Source: Bacillus sp. NP157
GTDB taxonomy: Bacteria; Pseudomonadota; Gammaproteobacteria; Xanthomonadales; Rhodanobacteraceae
Assembly (NCBI GenBank): GCA_018889975.1
Contig: CP076546.1
Coordinates: forward strand, 4,026,001-4,090,000
Direction of reading: 5' to 3'
DNA length: 64,000 nucleotides
In this document: piece after piece, positions 32,973 to 41,903 of the stretch
Layout of the letters: every line of letters starts with the position of its first letter
Numbering within the stretch: position 1 is the stretch's first letter
Program-made: the position numbers and the translations under genes
Notes under the pieces: model-generated
What the model was told of the DNA's origin: nothing
Seen by the model: only the letters and a program-made list of their open reading frames with translations
Databases searched by the model: none

Positions 32973-35481
32973 CGGTGACGGTCAGGCCGCTGTCGACCTG
33001 GGCGACGCGTTGTTCGAATTCGCGGGCAGGGACGGCGCGGCCGAACAGGAAGCCTTGCATCAGGGCGCAGCCGGCGTTGCCGAGGAAGTTGGCTTGCTCG
33101 ACGCTTTCCACGCCTTCGGCGAGCACCATCTTGTTCATGCCCTTGCCCATCGCGATGATGGCGCTGACGATGGCGGCGCTGTCGTTGTCCCAGGCCACGT
33201 CGCGGATGAAGGCGCGGTCGATCTTCAGCGTGTCCACCGGGAAGTGCTTCAGGTACGACAGGCTGCAGTAGCCGGTGCCGAAGTCGTCCAGGCTGAGCGA
33301 CACGCCCTGGGCCTTGATCCGGTGCAGCAGCTCGGCGATATGGTCGCCACCTTCCATCACCGTGCGTTCGGTGACTTCCAGTTCGAGCAGGGTCGGGTGC
33401 AGGCCGGTCTCGACCAGGATGCCCTGCAGCGATTCGAAGAAGCGCGTGTGCTGGAACTGCAGCGCCGACACGTTCACCGACACCGACAGCGGCCGGTACG
33501 ACTGTGACCACAGGTGGGTCTGCCGGCAGGCTTCGCGCAGGGCCCATTCGCCGATCGGCACGATCAGGCCGCAGTCTTCGGCCACCGGGATGAACTGTTC
33601 CGGCGTGTAGATATCCTGGCCGTCCACCTGCCAGCGCAGCAGCGCCTCCGCACCGACGATGGTGCCCAGCTCGACGTCGACCTTGGGCTGGTAGTGCAGG
33701 CTCAGCTCGTTACGCGCCAGCGCCTTGCGCAGCTCCACTTCGATGCGGACACGCAAGGTGTTGCGCTCGTTCATGCTCGGGTTGAAGAAGCGATAGCCAT
33801 TGCGGCCCTGCATCTTCGCCTCGTACATCGCGGCATCCGCGTTGCGCAGCATGGACTCCGCGTCGAACGCATCGTCCGGATACAGGCTGATGCCGATGCT
33901 GAAACTGATCGCCAGCGCCGACGCGTCCAGGCCGATCGCTTCGTTGCAGGCTTCGAGCACCTTCTCCGCGACGTCCGACGCCTGCGTGGCGTCTTCCACG
34001 TGCGGCAGCAACACGACGAACTCATCGCCGCCAAGGCGGCTGACGGTATCGTCGGAACGCACGGCGGAGCGGATCCGCCGGGCGACTTCCTGCAGCAGGG
34101 CATCGCCCGCGGCGTGGCCCAGCGAATCGTTGATCTGCTTGAAGTGATCGATGTCGACGAACAACAGCGCCGCGCGTTGTTTCCGGCGGTTAGCCACGGT
34201 TACCGCGAACTCCATGCGCGACTGCAGCAGCGCCCGGTTGGGCAGGCCGGTCAGCGTGTCGTGGTGGGCGAGGTGGGCCATCTTCAGGGCGAGCGCACGC
34301 GTCTCGCTCACGTCGTGGAAGACCACCACGCCCCCGACGACGTTGCCGGCATGGTCGTGGATCGGTGCGGCCGAGTCTTCGATCGGGCTGTCGAAACCGT
34401 TCCGGTGCAGCAGGATCGCATCGGTGGTCAGGCCGATGATGGTGTTCTTCTGCACCGCCGTCCGCAGCGGATTGACGATCGGCCGGCGGGTCAACGGATC
34501 GCGCAGCTGGAACACATCGTCCATCGAACGGCCGACGGCTTCGTGGCTGCTCCAGCCGGTCATCGCTTCGGCGATCGGATTGAGCGAGGTGACGATCAGG
34601 TCGGGATCGGTGGTGATCACCGCGTCGCCGATCGACTTCAGGGTCACCTCGGCCAGTTCGCGCTCGCGGAACAGCGCGTCTTCGAAGGCCTTGCGTTCGG
34701 TGATGTCCTGGATCTGCGAGACGAAGTAGATCGGTTCGCCGTGCTCGTCGCGCACCAGCGACACGGTCAGCATCACGTGCACGATGTGCCCTGCGCGGTG
34801 CACGTAGCGCTTTTCCATGTGGAACGACGCCCGTTCGCCGGACAGCACCTGCATGGTCAGGCCGAGGTCGGTGGCGAGGTCGTCCGGATGGGTGATGTCC
34901 TGGAACGTGAGCGCGAGCAGTTCGTCCTCGCTGTAGCCGAGCATGCTGCATACCGCGTTGTTCACCTGCAGCCAGCGGCCGTCGGGCAACACCAGCGCCA
35001 TGCCGATCGCTGCGTGGCGGAAGGCCTGGGCGAAGCGGCGTTCGCTTTCCTTCAGTCGCGCTTCGAGGGCATGCCGGTCGGAGATGTCGGCCAGCACGAC
35101 GAAGGCGCCACGGACCGTGCCGTGTTCGTCGGCATCCGGCGAGAAACTGGCCTGCGCGTAGCGATGCGCGTGCTCGCGCCGCAATTCGCGATCGGAGATC
35201 ACCGGGTGACCGGCGAGGGCGGCGGTGATGCCCGGTTCGATCCGGGCGTAAAGGTCGTCCGGCACGAGCTCTTCCAGCCGGCGGCCCGCTACGGCGACAT
35301 CATCGCCGATGCCCATCCATGCCCGGTACGCGGGGCTGGCGTAGCGCAGACACCCATCGAGCCCGACGTAGGCGATCATCGCGGGCGCGCGGGCCAGCAG
35401 GAACGCCGGCCAGTCTTCGGCGGCATGCTCGTCGGGTGGGGCCGGGTGGTGCATGGGAGGGCCGGAAGAATGGTGTCCCAC
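32968..35481 (-). CDS. PAS-PAS-PAS-GGDEF-EAL cyclic-di-GMP signalling protein
   Basis: An 837-residue cytoplasmic protein with three PAS-type sensor domains (about 20-135, 140-265, 270-400), a GGDEF domain (about 405-570) with an intact RLGGDEF active site, and an EAL domain (about 580-830) with EALLRW, the DDFGTGYCSLSYL loop and the LAEGVES region. Both c-di-GMP synthesis and breakdown are therefore possible from the visible residues. There is no transmembrane segment, so PAS ligands or redox signals would be cytoplasmic. The start is GTG 35481, with an AGG element 7 bases upstream; ATG 35454 lacks a ribosome-binding site. The TAG stop lies inside a REP palindrome, so the last codon context is contributed by the repeat. 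Confidence 0.92.
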   Translation of the reverse strand: MGHHSSGPPMHHPAPPDEHAAEDWPAFLLARAPAMIAYVGLDGCLRYASPAYRAWMGIGDDVAVAGRRLEELVPDDLYARIEPGITAALAGHPVISDRELRREHAHRYAQASFSPDADEHGTVRGAFVVLADISDRHALEARLKESERRFAQAFRHAAIGMALVLPDGRWLQVNNAVCSMLGYSEDELLALTFQDITHPDDLATDLGLTMQVLSGERASFHMEKRYVHRAGHIVHVMLTVSLVRDEHGEPIYFVSQIQDITERKAFEDALFRERELAEVTLKSIGDAVITTDPDLIVTSLNPIAEAMTGWSSHEAVGRSMDDVFQLRDPLTRRPIVNPLRTAVQKNTIIGLTTDAILLHRNGFDSPIEDSAAPIHDHAGNVVGGVVVFHDVSETRALALKMAHLAHHDTLTGLPNRALLQSRMEFAVTVANRRKQRAALLFVDIDHFKQINDSLGHAAGDALLQEVARRIRSAVRSDDTVSRLGGDEFVVLLPHVEDATQASDVAEKVLEACNEAIGLDASALAISFSIGISLYPDDAFDAESMLRNADAAMYEAKMQGRNGYRFFNPSMNERNTLRVRIEVELRKALARNELSLHYQPKVDVELGTIVGAEALLRWQVDGQDIYTPEQFIPVAEDCGLIVPIGEWALREACRQTHLWSQSYRPLSVSVNVSALQFQHTRFFESLQGILVETGLHPTLLELEVTERTVMEGGDHIAELLHRIKAQGVSLSLDDFGTGYCSLSYLKHFPVDTLKIDRAFIRDVAWDNDSAAIVSAIIAMGKGMNKMVLAEGVESVEQANFLGNAGCALMQGFLFGRAVPAREFEQRVAQVDSGLTVTV

Positions 35482-35528
35482 TCTAACCTGCCTTGGTCCG
35501 CCGTCGTATCCCGGCGGCGTGAACGCGT

Positions 35529-36656
35529 TCAGTGCAGCGAGGGCGCCGGGGCGGTGAGCTGGGCGCGCTCGTCCAGCATCAGCCGGCCCAGGGTCTGGAG
35601 TTCGCTGTCGGTGCCATAGCGGGTTGCCATCGCCTCGAGCAAGGGCACGAGTGCATTGGGTTCCAGCGGATAGCCGTGGGCGAGCACGCGGGCCTTGCCG
35701 GGCACCGGCTGGGCCACGGTGATCGCGGCCATGCCCAGGCCGGCCGCTTCCTGGGCGTAGAGGCGCGGTGCCGGCAACGCCGGGTCGGGCTCGGCGAGTG
35801 CTTCGACCAGGTAGCCCGCCGACGAGGCCGGGTCGCCCTGCATATGCAGCGGCACATGGTGGGCGGCCAGCAGGGCGGCGTACTGGCGCAGTTCGAACAG
35901 CGTGCCGGCCAGCTCGTGGCTGGGGTTGTCGCGGCTGGCACCCTCGCGGGCGAACCAGCCGGCGATGCCCGGGATGCTGACCCGGCCTTCGGCGTAATGC
36001 AGGGGCAGGCCGCGCGAGCCCAGCGCGGTCTCTTCCTTATAAGGGGTGAGCAGCGCCGCCTCGAGCATCGTCCACAACGGGGCGAGGTTGACGTGCTCGT
36101 ACTGCACGCAGGTGAGCGCCAGCAGGTCGTCGCGGCTCAGATAGCGGGCGTGTTCCAGGCGAACGCCCAGCGTGCGCATGAGGAAATCGGCGGTGCGCGA
36201 ACCGGCTTCGCCGCGGCCGACCAGCTCCACTTCCATCGACTGGACCAGCTCCTCGGCCAGCTCGGCCGGGGCCAGCAGGACCCACGGCAGCAGGCGCATG
36301 GGGCCGCCGGCGTAGCGCGGATCCGGCACCAGCGGCTGGGCCGGCATGTGGCCCTCGTGGGTGCCGAACGCCACCACGCCGCCCTGGGTGGTCACCCGCG
36401 GCACGCGGCGGGCGAGTTCTTCCAGCGTCGCGAACACCGGGAAGCCGGGGCGGAGCAGCTCGACGCCGTCGAACAGGGCGCCGGCCAGGGCGAAGCGCGA
36501 CGCCTCGACCCCCGGCAGCAGGGCGCGCAGGTCCTCGGCCATCAGCGCGGCCAGCTCCTGGGCTTCGTCGCGGGTCAGCTCGAGGCGATCGGGGGCTTCG
36601 CCCGGGACCAGTTCCAGCGCCAGGACGGCGGGGCAGGCGATCAGCGGCTCGGACAC
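35529..36656 (-). CDS. Conserved-looking cytosolic protein of unknown function
   Basis: A 375-residue soluble protein, acidic and Leu/Ala-rich, with no signal peptide, membrane segment or motif I recognise. It reads as a well-conserved lineage protein (good codon bias throughout and a full-length continuous frame). Features visible: ELTRDEAQELAALMAEDLRALLPG near the N-terminus, a VAFGTHEGHMPAQPLVPDP segment near 96-114, and an elongated helical C-terminal half. It lies 47 bases upstream of the GGDEF-EAL gene on the same strand and may be co-transcribed with it. It is divergent from the thiolase gene. No function is proposed. Confidence 0.65.
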   Translation of the reverse strand: MSEPLIACPAVLALELVPGEAPDRLELTRDEAQELAALMAEDLRALLPGVEASRFALAGALFDGVELLRPGFPVFATLEELARRVPRVTTQGGVVAFGTHEGHMPAQPLVPDPRYAGGPMRLLPWVLLAPAELAEELVQSMEVELVGRGEAGSRTADFLMRTLGVRLEHARYLSRDDLLALTCVQYEHVNLAPLWTMLEAALLTPYKEETALGSRGLPLHYAEGRVSIPGIAGWFAREGASRDNPSHELAGTLFELRQYAALLAAHHVPLHMQGDPASSAGYLVEALAEPDPALPAPRLYAQEAAGLGMAAITVAQPVPGKARVLAHGYPLEPNALVPLLEAMATRYGTDSELQTLGRLMLDERAQLTAPAPSLH

Positions 36657-36849
36657 GACGCGGTTTCCACAACGGCAAAGGAACGCAATTCTATCATCCG
36701 GCGCCTTTGGTCTTTCGTTGGGAGGGGATGCGGGTTAGCCTTGCTGACACCCGGTACGTCGGCGATCGTCGGCGTCCACGTTCCCTTTGGCTTCGATCAT
36801 TGGCTGGTCGGGCATTTCTCCCTGGTTTCTGGACAGTCCCTCATACAGC

Positions 36850-38136
36850 ATGGAAAAGACGCAAAAGCGCGTGGGTGTGGTCGGCGGCGTCCGCATTCCC
36901 TTCTGCCGCAACAACACCGCGTACGCCGATGTCGGCAACTTCGGCATGTCGGTCAAGGTGCTCGGCTCGCTGGTTGAGAAGTTCGGCCTGCATGGCGTGG
37001 AGCTGGGCGAAGTGGCCATGGGGGCGGTGATCCGCCACTCCTCGGACTGGAACGTGGCCCGCGAAGCGGTGCTGTCGTCCGGCCTGAAGGCGACCACGCC
37101 CGGGATCACCACGGCGCGCGCCTGCGGCACCTCGCTGGACAACGCGATCATCATCGCCAACAAGATCGCAGCCGGGCAGATCGATGCCGGCATCGCCGGT
37201 GGCTCGGATACGACCAGCGACGTGCCGATCGTCTACGGGCAGAAATTCCGCAAGCGCCTGCTGGCGCTGAATCGCGCGAAGACGCTGAAGGAAAAGCTTC
37301 AGGTCGCCACGCGCGGTTTCTCGTTCAAGGAACTGAAGCCGTCGTTCCCCGGCGTGGCCGAGCCGCGCACCGGCAAGTCGATGGGCGACCACTGCGAGAT
37401 GATGGCGAAGGAGTGGCACATCGGCCGCGTCGAGCAGGACGAGCTGGCCCTGGCCAGCCATCGCAAGCTCGGCGCCGCCTACGATGCCGGCTTCTTCGAC
37501 GACCTGGTGGTGCCATTCCGCGGGCTGAAGCGCGATGGCTTCCTGCGTCCGGATACCACGCTGGAGAAGCTGGCCTCGCTGAAGCCGGCGTTCGACAAGA
37601 CCTCCGGCCAGGGCACGCTGACCGCGGGCAACTCCACCGGCCTGTCCGATGGCGCCGCCGCCGTGCTGCTGGCCAGCGACGAGTGGGCCGCAGAGCGTGG
37701 CCTGTCGATCCAGGCGTATTTCCTCGATGCCGAGGTCTCGGCGGTCGACTTCGTGCACGGCGAAGGCCTGCTGATGGCGCCGACCGTCGCGGTCCCGCGC
37801 ATGCTCAAGCGCCACGGGCTGACCTTGCAGGATTTCGATTTCTACGAAATCCACGAGGCGTTCGCCGCGCAGGTGTTGTGCACGTTGCGTGCATGGGAAT
37901 CCGACGATTATTGTCGCAACCGGCTGGGCCTCGATGGCCCGCTGGGATCGATCGATCCGGCGAAGCTCAACGTCAACGGTTCCAGCCTCGCGGCGGGTCA
38001 CCCCTTCGCGGCCACGGGTGCGCGCATCGTCGCCGCCCTGGCAAAGATGCTGGAACAGAAGGGATCCGGCCGTGGCCTGATCTCTATCTGCACCGCGGGT
38101 GGCATGGGCGTCACGGCGATCCTCGAACGACCCTGA
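36850..38136 (+). CDS. Acetyl-CoA C-acyltransferase (thiolase, FadI-like)
   Basis: A 428-residue thiolase. The first catalytic Cys lies in TTARACGTSLDNA (near residue 92), the active-site His in EIHEAFAAQVL (near 343) and the second Cys in ISICTAGGMGVTAI (near 416). NGSSLAAGHPFAATGARI is the conserved glycine-rich His segment. The length and the ARACGTS variant fit the FadI/trifunctional-type branch used in fatty-acid beta-oxidation, with acetoacetyl-CoA thiolase as an alternative. ATG 36850 is chosen because the family N-terminus (RVGVVGGVRIPF) follows; a start at 36787 would add 21 unrelated residues. No FadJ partner gene is adjacent. Confidence 0.88.
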   Translation: MEKTQKRVGVVGGVRIPFCRNNTAYADVGNFGMSVKVLGSLVEKFGLHGVELGEVAMGAVIRHSSDWNVAREAVLSSGLKATTPGITTARACGTSLDNAIIIANKIAAGQIDAGIAGGSDTTSDVPIVYGQKFRKRLLALNRAKTLKEKLQVATRGFSFKELKPSFPGVAEPRTGKSMGDHCEMMAKEWHIGRVEQDELALASHRKLGAAYDAGFFDDLVVPFRGLKRDGFLRPDTTLEKLASLKPAFDKTSGQGTLTAGNSTGLSDGAAAVLLASDEWAAERGLSIQAYFLDAEVSAVDFVHGEGLLMAPTVAVPRMLKRHGLTLQDFDFYEIHEAFAAQVLCTLRAWESDDYCRNRLGLDGPLGSIDPAKLNVNGSSLAAGHPFAATGARIVAALAKMLEQKGSGRGLISICTAGGMGVTAILERP

Positions 38137-38175
38137 TCCGGGCGGCGCGTCGCGCGCCGTCCCCATCGGACCGAT

Positions 38176-38748
38176 ATGTTTGCACTGCGTACCAGCACTT
38201 CCCTCAGCGCGCTCGGCCTCGTCCTTGGCATCGCCGGCACGACCTGGCTGACCGCGCTCACGTACGAGCGCGCCCCCGCCACGCGTCGCCTGGCGGAGAT
38301 CGCCATGCCCGGTACGGCGCCGGCGTTGCTCGCGAAGACGATCGGCGACCGGCCTTCGTCGCCGACGCCGCCCGAACGCCTGCGCGTACGCGCCGTCGTC
38401 GATCTCGCGGCACGTCCGCTGGTGCACCATCCGGTGGCCGCGGCTGCGGCGCCGGTCGAAGCCGCACAGGCCAGGGAGCCGCTGGTGCCGGTCTACATGC
38501 CGTCGCCGCGTTATCCGATCGCCGCGCTACGCGCCCATCGCGAAGGCCAGGTGGTGTTGAGCGTCACGGTCACGCCGCAGGGCGATGTCACCGCGGTATC
38601 GGTCGGCCGCTCCAGCGGCGACACCGAGCTGGACCGCTCCGCCGAAGACGCCGTGCGCAACTGGCGCTTCGCCGCCGCCACCGACGGCCGCCCCCCGCGC
38701 TACACCTCCGACCTCCCCATCCGCTTCGAAATCACCGACCCCCTGTAG
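38176..38748 (+). CDS. TonB-like protein with C-terminal TonB domain
   Basis: A 190-residue inner-membrane protein: an N-terminal anchor (about 10-30), a Pro/Ala-rich periplasmic spacer (about 40-100), and a TonB C-terminal domain (about 108-188; PSPRYPIAALRAHREGQVVLSVTVTPQGDV, then AVRNWRFAAAT). Such proteins pass proton-motive energy to outer-membrane receptors, but no exbBD or receptor gene is nearby, so it could equally be an accessory TonB-domain protein. It starts 39 bases after the thiolase stop on the same strand. The TAG stop is part of a REP palindrome at 38744-38766. Confidence 0.82.
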   Translation: MFALRTSTSLSALGLVLGIAGTTWLTALTYERAPATRRLAEIAMPGTAPALLAKTIGDRPSSPTPPERLRVRAVVDLAARPLVHHPVAAAAAPVEAAQAREPLVPVYMPSPRYPIAALRAHREGQVVLSVTVTPQGDVTAVSVGRSSGDTELDRSAEDAVRNWRFAAATDGRPPRYTSDLPIRFEITDPL

Positions 38749-38766
38749 GAGCGCGCCTGCGCGCGA
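38744..38766 (+). repeat. REP palindrome overlapping the TonB-like gene's stop codon
   Basis: The same 23-base element as at 32857 and 44047. Its GTAG head supplies the TAG stop (38746-38748) of the TonB-like gene. The element fills most of the 26-base convergent junction with the phospholipase D-family gene. It is a single copy with no inverted partner. Confidence 0.88.
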
Positions 38767-38774
38767 TTTCCAGA

Positions 38775-40757
38775 TCACAGGATCCCGGACGACGCCGACC
38801 CAAACGCCGTAATCATCCGCGTATAAATCAGCTTCAACGACACATCCACTTCCGGAAAGTCGCCCACCGGCTCATAGCATTCAAAGAAACGCGGATCAGT
38901 CCAGCGCATCGGAATACACCCCGGCTTCAGCTCATAGCTCGTCGCATAGCGGAACGGCCACAGGTCGAAGAACGGCAACCGCTCCGACACGTCGCCAATA
39001 AACTCGTTCACTTCCGCCAGCACGGGGATCGTCTTCTGCCGCGGCCCGATCACCCACGCATTGCCGGGTTCGGTGTCCTGCATGATCGATTCGCGCAGGC
39101 GGTCGGAGAAGCGCTTGTCGTAAATGATCACGCCCGACTCGGTGTTGTAGTGGTCCGAGCGCGGATCGAAATTGTGCGTGCCGACCATGGCGAAGGTGTC
39201 GTCGACGACGATCGACTTCGCATGCAGGCCAAAGCGCACGCCTTCGGTCAGCAACGGCGCCGGCCGATGCCGCGCGCCCGGACCATACCGGCGACCCGCC
39301 GAGAGGAAGCCGGTCGATTCCGAGGGCCCGTTCGACACGCCGGGCCGGCCGCGCCGACGTCCATCGCTGCCCGAGCCACTGCCCGAGCCGCCGAGCGCAC
39401 TACCCGTCGAGCCACCCGCTGAACCCACCTCGCGGTTGATCGGCGGCGAGGGGACGTCGAGGCCCCAGTTATCCAGCGCATCGCGGTCCGCGTTCGACGG
39501 ATGCGGCTTCATCTCGTAAATCTCGAAGCCGTAGTCGGTGAGATAACGCTTACGGTGCTTGTACGACATGGCGTACACGGCGAAGGCATCGGTGGACGCG
39601 AGCGAGTTGGTCGAGACGACCACGCGTGGTGGATCGGGCAACTGGTGCAGGTTCGAGAAGATCTTCTTCGCCGGCCTGCTCATCACGAGGTAAGGCGTCT
39701 GCAGTACCACCTCGCGCTTCGCGTTGCGCACCAGGCCCATGATGTGGCGGGTCAGTGCGCGCGACTCCCTGCGCTTGGGCTCGTCGGTCTTGCCCGGCAG
39801 GTCCGAAAGGTATTCGACCCGGTTGAGGCGAAGCGTGTTGCGCACGATGCGCTCGTCGAGCCACGCGGGGTCCAGCGCGTGGTCGATGACCTCGGCCACC
39901 CGTTCCGGTGCGTCGTAACTGGGCACCGCCCAGCGCTTCGTGTCATCCGTGTCCGACACCAGTTCGCTGTTGACGTCGCGCAGGTGGGTCAGCGCCACGG
40001 CGCGCTTGTGGTTCCAGAACTGGTCGAAGCTGGCGCCCATGGCCTTCGCCGCCGGGCCGCCGATCATGACGTCACGATCGACGTAGTCGAATTCCGGGTC
40101 CCAGTCGAAGTAACGGTCTTCGTAGTTACGCCCACCGGTGATGCCGACCAGGTCGTCGACCACCAGCAACTTGTTGTGCATGCGCTGGTTGAAGCGGAAG
40201 AAGCAGCAGACGATGCCGGCGGCGAACTCCAGCGGCGGGGTCTTCGCGCTGGAGAAGGTTGGGTTGTACAGGCGGATTTCCATGTCCTGGCTGGCCCGCG
40301 CCAGCCCGGCCAGCAAGCCGGGGTCGCGGAACGAGAACAGCTGGTCGGCCAGGATCCGCACGTGCACGCCACGCCGGGCGGCGGCGACCAGCTCGTCGAG
40401 CACCAACTTGCCGGCGTCGTCCTGCTCCCAGATGTAGGTCTGCACATCGATCGACTGGCGGGCGGCGCGGATCAGGTTGATCCGGGCGGCCAGCGCGGTC
40501 TCGCCGTCCTCGAGCAGGGTGGCGACGTGCACCGGCTTGTCGGCGGTGGACGCGGCGTTCGCCTCGCGCGCGGCATCCACCAGCGGCGAGGCGATGGCGC
40601 AGTGGTCGTCGGCGGCACAGGTCGACTGCCGATCGATGGTCAGGGCGACCACGGCGTCGGCCTTCTGGATGCGCGCAGGCGACAGCGAACAGCCGCCGGA
40701 AGCGAGCGAGGCGGCAAGGACGATGAGCATGAGGAGGCGGCGCATGCCGCGCATCAT
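38775..40757 (-). CDS. Phospholipase D-family lipoprotein (cardiolipin synthase-like)
   Basis: A 660-residue protein with a lipoprotein signal (LASGGC, acylated Cys 23) and two HKD motifs: HNKLLVVDD (His 194, Lys 196, Asp 201) and HAKSIVVDD (His 512, Lys 514, Asp 519), each followed by a GG/GTHN strand. This is the catalytic pair of the phospholipase D superfamily; the overall layout resembles ClsC-type cardiolipin synthases and related periplasm-facing phospholipases. Between the halves, residues 443-500 form a Gly/Ser then Arg/Pro-rich low-complexity insert that normal family members do not need. It is last in a minus-strand series with yceI and sixA. The exact ATG (40757 or 40745) is uncertain. 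Confidence 0.82.
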   Translation of the reverse strand: MMRGMRRLLMLIVLAASLASGGCSLSPARIQKADAVVALTIDRQSTCAADDHCAIASPLVDAAREANAASTADKPVHVATLLEDGETALAARINLIRAARQSIDVQTYIWEQDDAGKLVLDELVAAARRGVHVRILADQLFSFRDPGLLAGLARASQDMEIRLYNPTFSSAKTPPLEFAAGIVCCFFRFNQRMHNKLLVVDDLVGITGGRNYEDRYFDWDPEFDYVDRDVMIGGPAAKAMGASFDQFWNHKRAVALTHLRDVNSELVSDTDDTKRWAVPSYDAPERVAEVIDHALDPAWLDERIVRNTLRLNRVEYLSDLPGKTDEPKRRESRALTRHIMGLVRNAKREVVLQTPYLVMSRPAKKIFSNLHQLPDPPRVVVSTNSLASTDAFAVYAMSYKHRKRYLTDYGFEIYEMKPHPSNADRDALDNWGLDVPSPPINREVGSAGGSTGSALGGSGSGSGSDGRRRGRPGVSNGPSESTGFLSAGRRYGPGARHRPAPLLTEGVRFGLHAKSIVVDDTFAMVGTHNFDPRSDHYNTESGVIIYDKRFSDRLRESIMQDTEPGNAWVIGPRQKTIPVLAEVNEFIGDVSERLPFFDLWPFRYATSYELKPGCIPMRWTDPRFFECYEPVGDFPEVDVSLKLIYTRMITAFGSASSGIL

Positions 40758-40794
40758 AGGGGACGTGGTGCAACGGTACGTGAGCCGCGAGGGC

Positions 40795-41349
40795 TCAGCG
40801 TGCCTCGATGACGATCGCCATGCCCAGGTTCACCCGGTCGGAGAGCGCGCCGCGCCGGCCGGTCATGCCGAAGTCCGTGCGGTCGATGATGCCCTGCAGC
40901 TGCAGGACGCAGCCGGCCATGGCGTCATGCGGGCAGCGGTTGGCCAGCAGGCGGAAGGTGACCGGGCGGGTCACGCCGCGGATGGTCAGGTCGCCTTCCA
41001 CGTCGCCGCCATGGCTGAGCAGGGCGACGGCAGTGGGCCTGGAGACGAAGTGGATGCTGGGGTAGTGCTCGGCGTCGAAGAATTCCGGGGCCAGCACCCA
41101 GCGGCGCAGGCGTGCGGATTCCATCTCGATGCGCGCGGTATCGATGTCGGCGTTGACCACCGCGGTGTCGGTGGCAGGGTCGATCGAGAGATCGCCACGG
41201 ATGCCTTCGAAGCGGCCCGTGACCGAGGTGACCCAGAGCAGGCGCACGCTGAACTCGGCCCGGGAATGCAGGGCATCGATCCGCAGGTCGGCGGCACGGA
41301 GGGGTGCCGCCGACAGGAACAATGCGATCGCCAACAAACAAAGGCGCAT
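40795..41349 (-). CDS. YceI-family periplasmic lipid-binding protein
   Basis: A 184-residue exported protein. The signal peptide (1-19, ending LRA-A) is followed by one YceI domain: LRIDALHSRAEFSVRLLWVTSVTGRFEGIRGDLSID, the central AEHYPSIHFVSR, and FRIDRTDFGM-type ending (here IIDRTDFGMTGRRG). YceI proteins are lipocalin-like beta barrels that bind polyisoprenoid lipids. Two Cys (about residues 140 and 148) near CPHDAMAGC could form a local disulfide. ATG 41349 is preferred over an upstream TTG (41361) because the signal peptide starts there. It is 21 bases after sixA and 37 before the PLD-family gene. Confidence 0.9.
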   Translation of the reverse strand: MRLCLLAIALFLSAAPLRAADLRIDALHSRAEFSVRLLWVTSVTGRFEGIRGDLSIDPATDTAVVNADIDTARIEMESARLRRWVLAPEFFDAEHYPSIHFVSRPTAVALLSHGGDVEGDLTIRGVTRPVTFRLLANRCPHDAMAGCVLQLQGIIDRTDFGMTGRRGALSDRVNLGMAIVIEAR

Positions 41350-41370
41350 CAGGCAACTCAAGGGGCAGGG

Positions 41371-41841
41371 CTAGTTAGGCGGGGACCAGAAGGTTTCAAG
41401 CTTGGCGGAGCCCGGTTGCAACGGGCCATCGAACACCAGGCGAGCCATGCCGGCCGGCGGCATGCCGCGGTAGTCCTCGGAGCGACCCTCGACAAGGAAG
41501 GCTACCAGTTGCTCGATGCCGGGATTGTGACCGACGAGGACCACGCGCTCGACGTCGGCCTGGGTGTCGAGCAGGTCGTACAGGTCGCCCACGGTGGCGT
41601 CGTAGATCGCGTCGTCGTAGACCGGCTCGACCTGGCCCAGCGCCAGCGCCGCGGTCTCGCGGGTGCGCTCGGACGGGGAGCAAAGCACGCGGTCGTAGTG
41701 CACCTCGTGCTCGGCCAGCCACTGGCCAGCGGCACGGGCTTCATTGCGGCCGTGCTCGGTGAGCTTTCGCTCGCGGTCGTCCTTGCCTTCTTTGCCGTTG
41801 GCATCCGCCTCGGCATGGCGCAACAGGATGAGTTCACGCAT
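41371..41841 (-). CDS. sixA: SixA-type phosphohistidine phosphatase
   Basis: A 156-residue histidine phosphatase. The catalytic RHG-like motif is LILLRHAEAD (His 8, RHAE variant of SixA proteins); a second conserved Arg lies in CSPSERTRETA (near 52-60), and the late catalytic His in VVLVGHNPGIEQL (near 103). SixA removes phosphate from His residues, known in E. coli for ArcB or the nitrogen PTS protein NPr. The target here is not known. It is the second gene in a minus-strand series after an orphan ParA gene, with 62 bases between. Confidence 0.88.
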   Translation of the reverse strand: MRELILLRHAEADANGKEGKDDRERKLTEHGRNEARAAGQWLAEHEVHYDRVLCSPSERTRETAALALGQVEPVYDDAIYDATVGDLYDLLDTQADVERVVLVGHNPGIEQLVAFLVEGRSEDYRGMPPAGMARLVFDGPLQPGSAKLETFWSPPN

Positions 41842-41903
41842 GGGTATCGTCCTCCGCTAAGGCCACGAGTCGTGGCGTAATCCTTGTCGCGGTGCCCTTA
41901 CGC

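Noticed and set aside
33514..35619. Plus-strand frame of about 701 codons
   Set aside because: Antisense to the GGDEF-EAL gene; no domain, start signal or family similarity.
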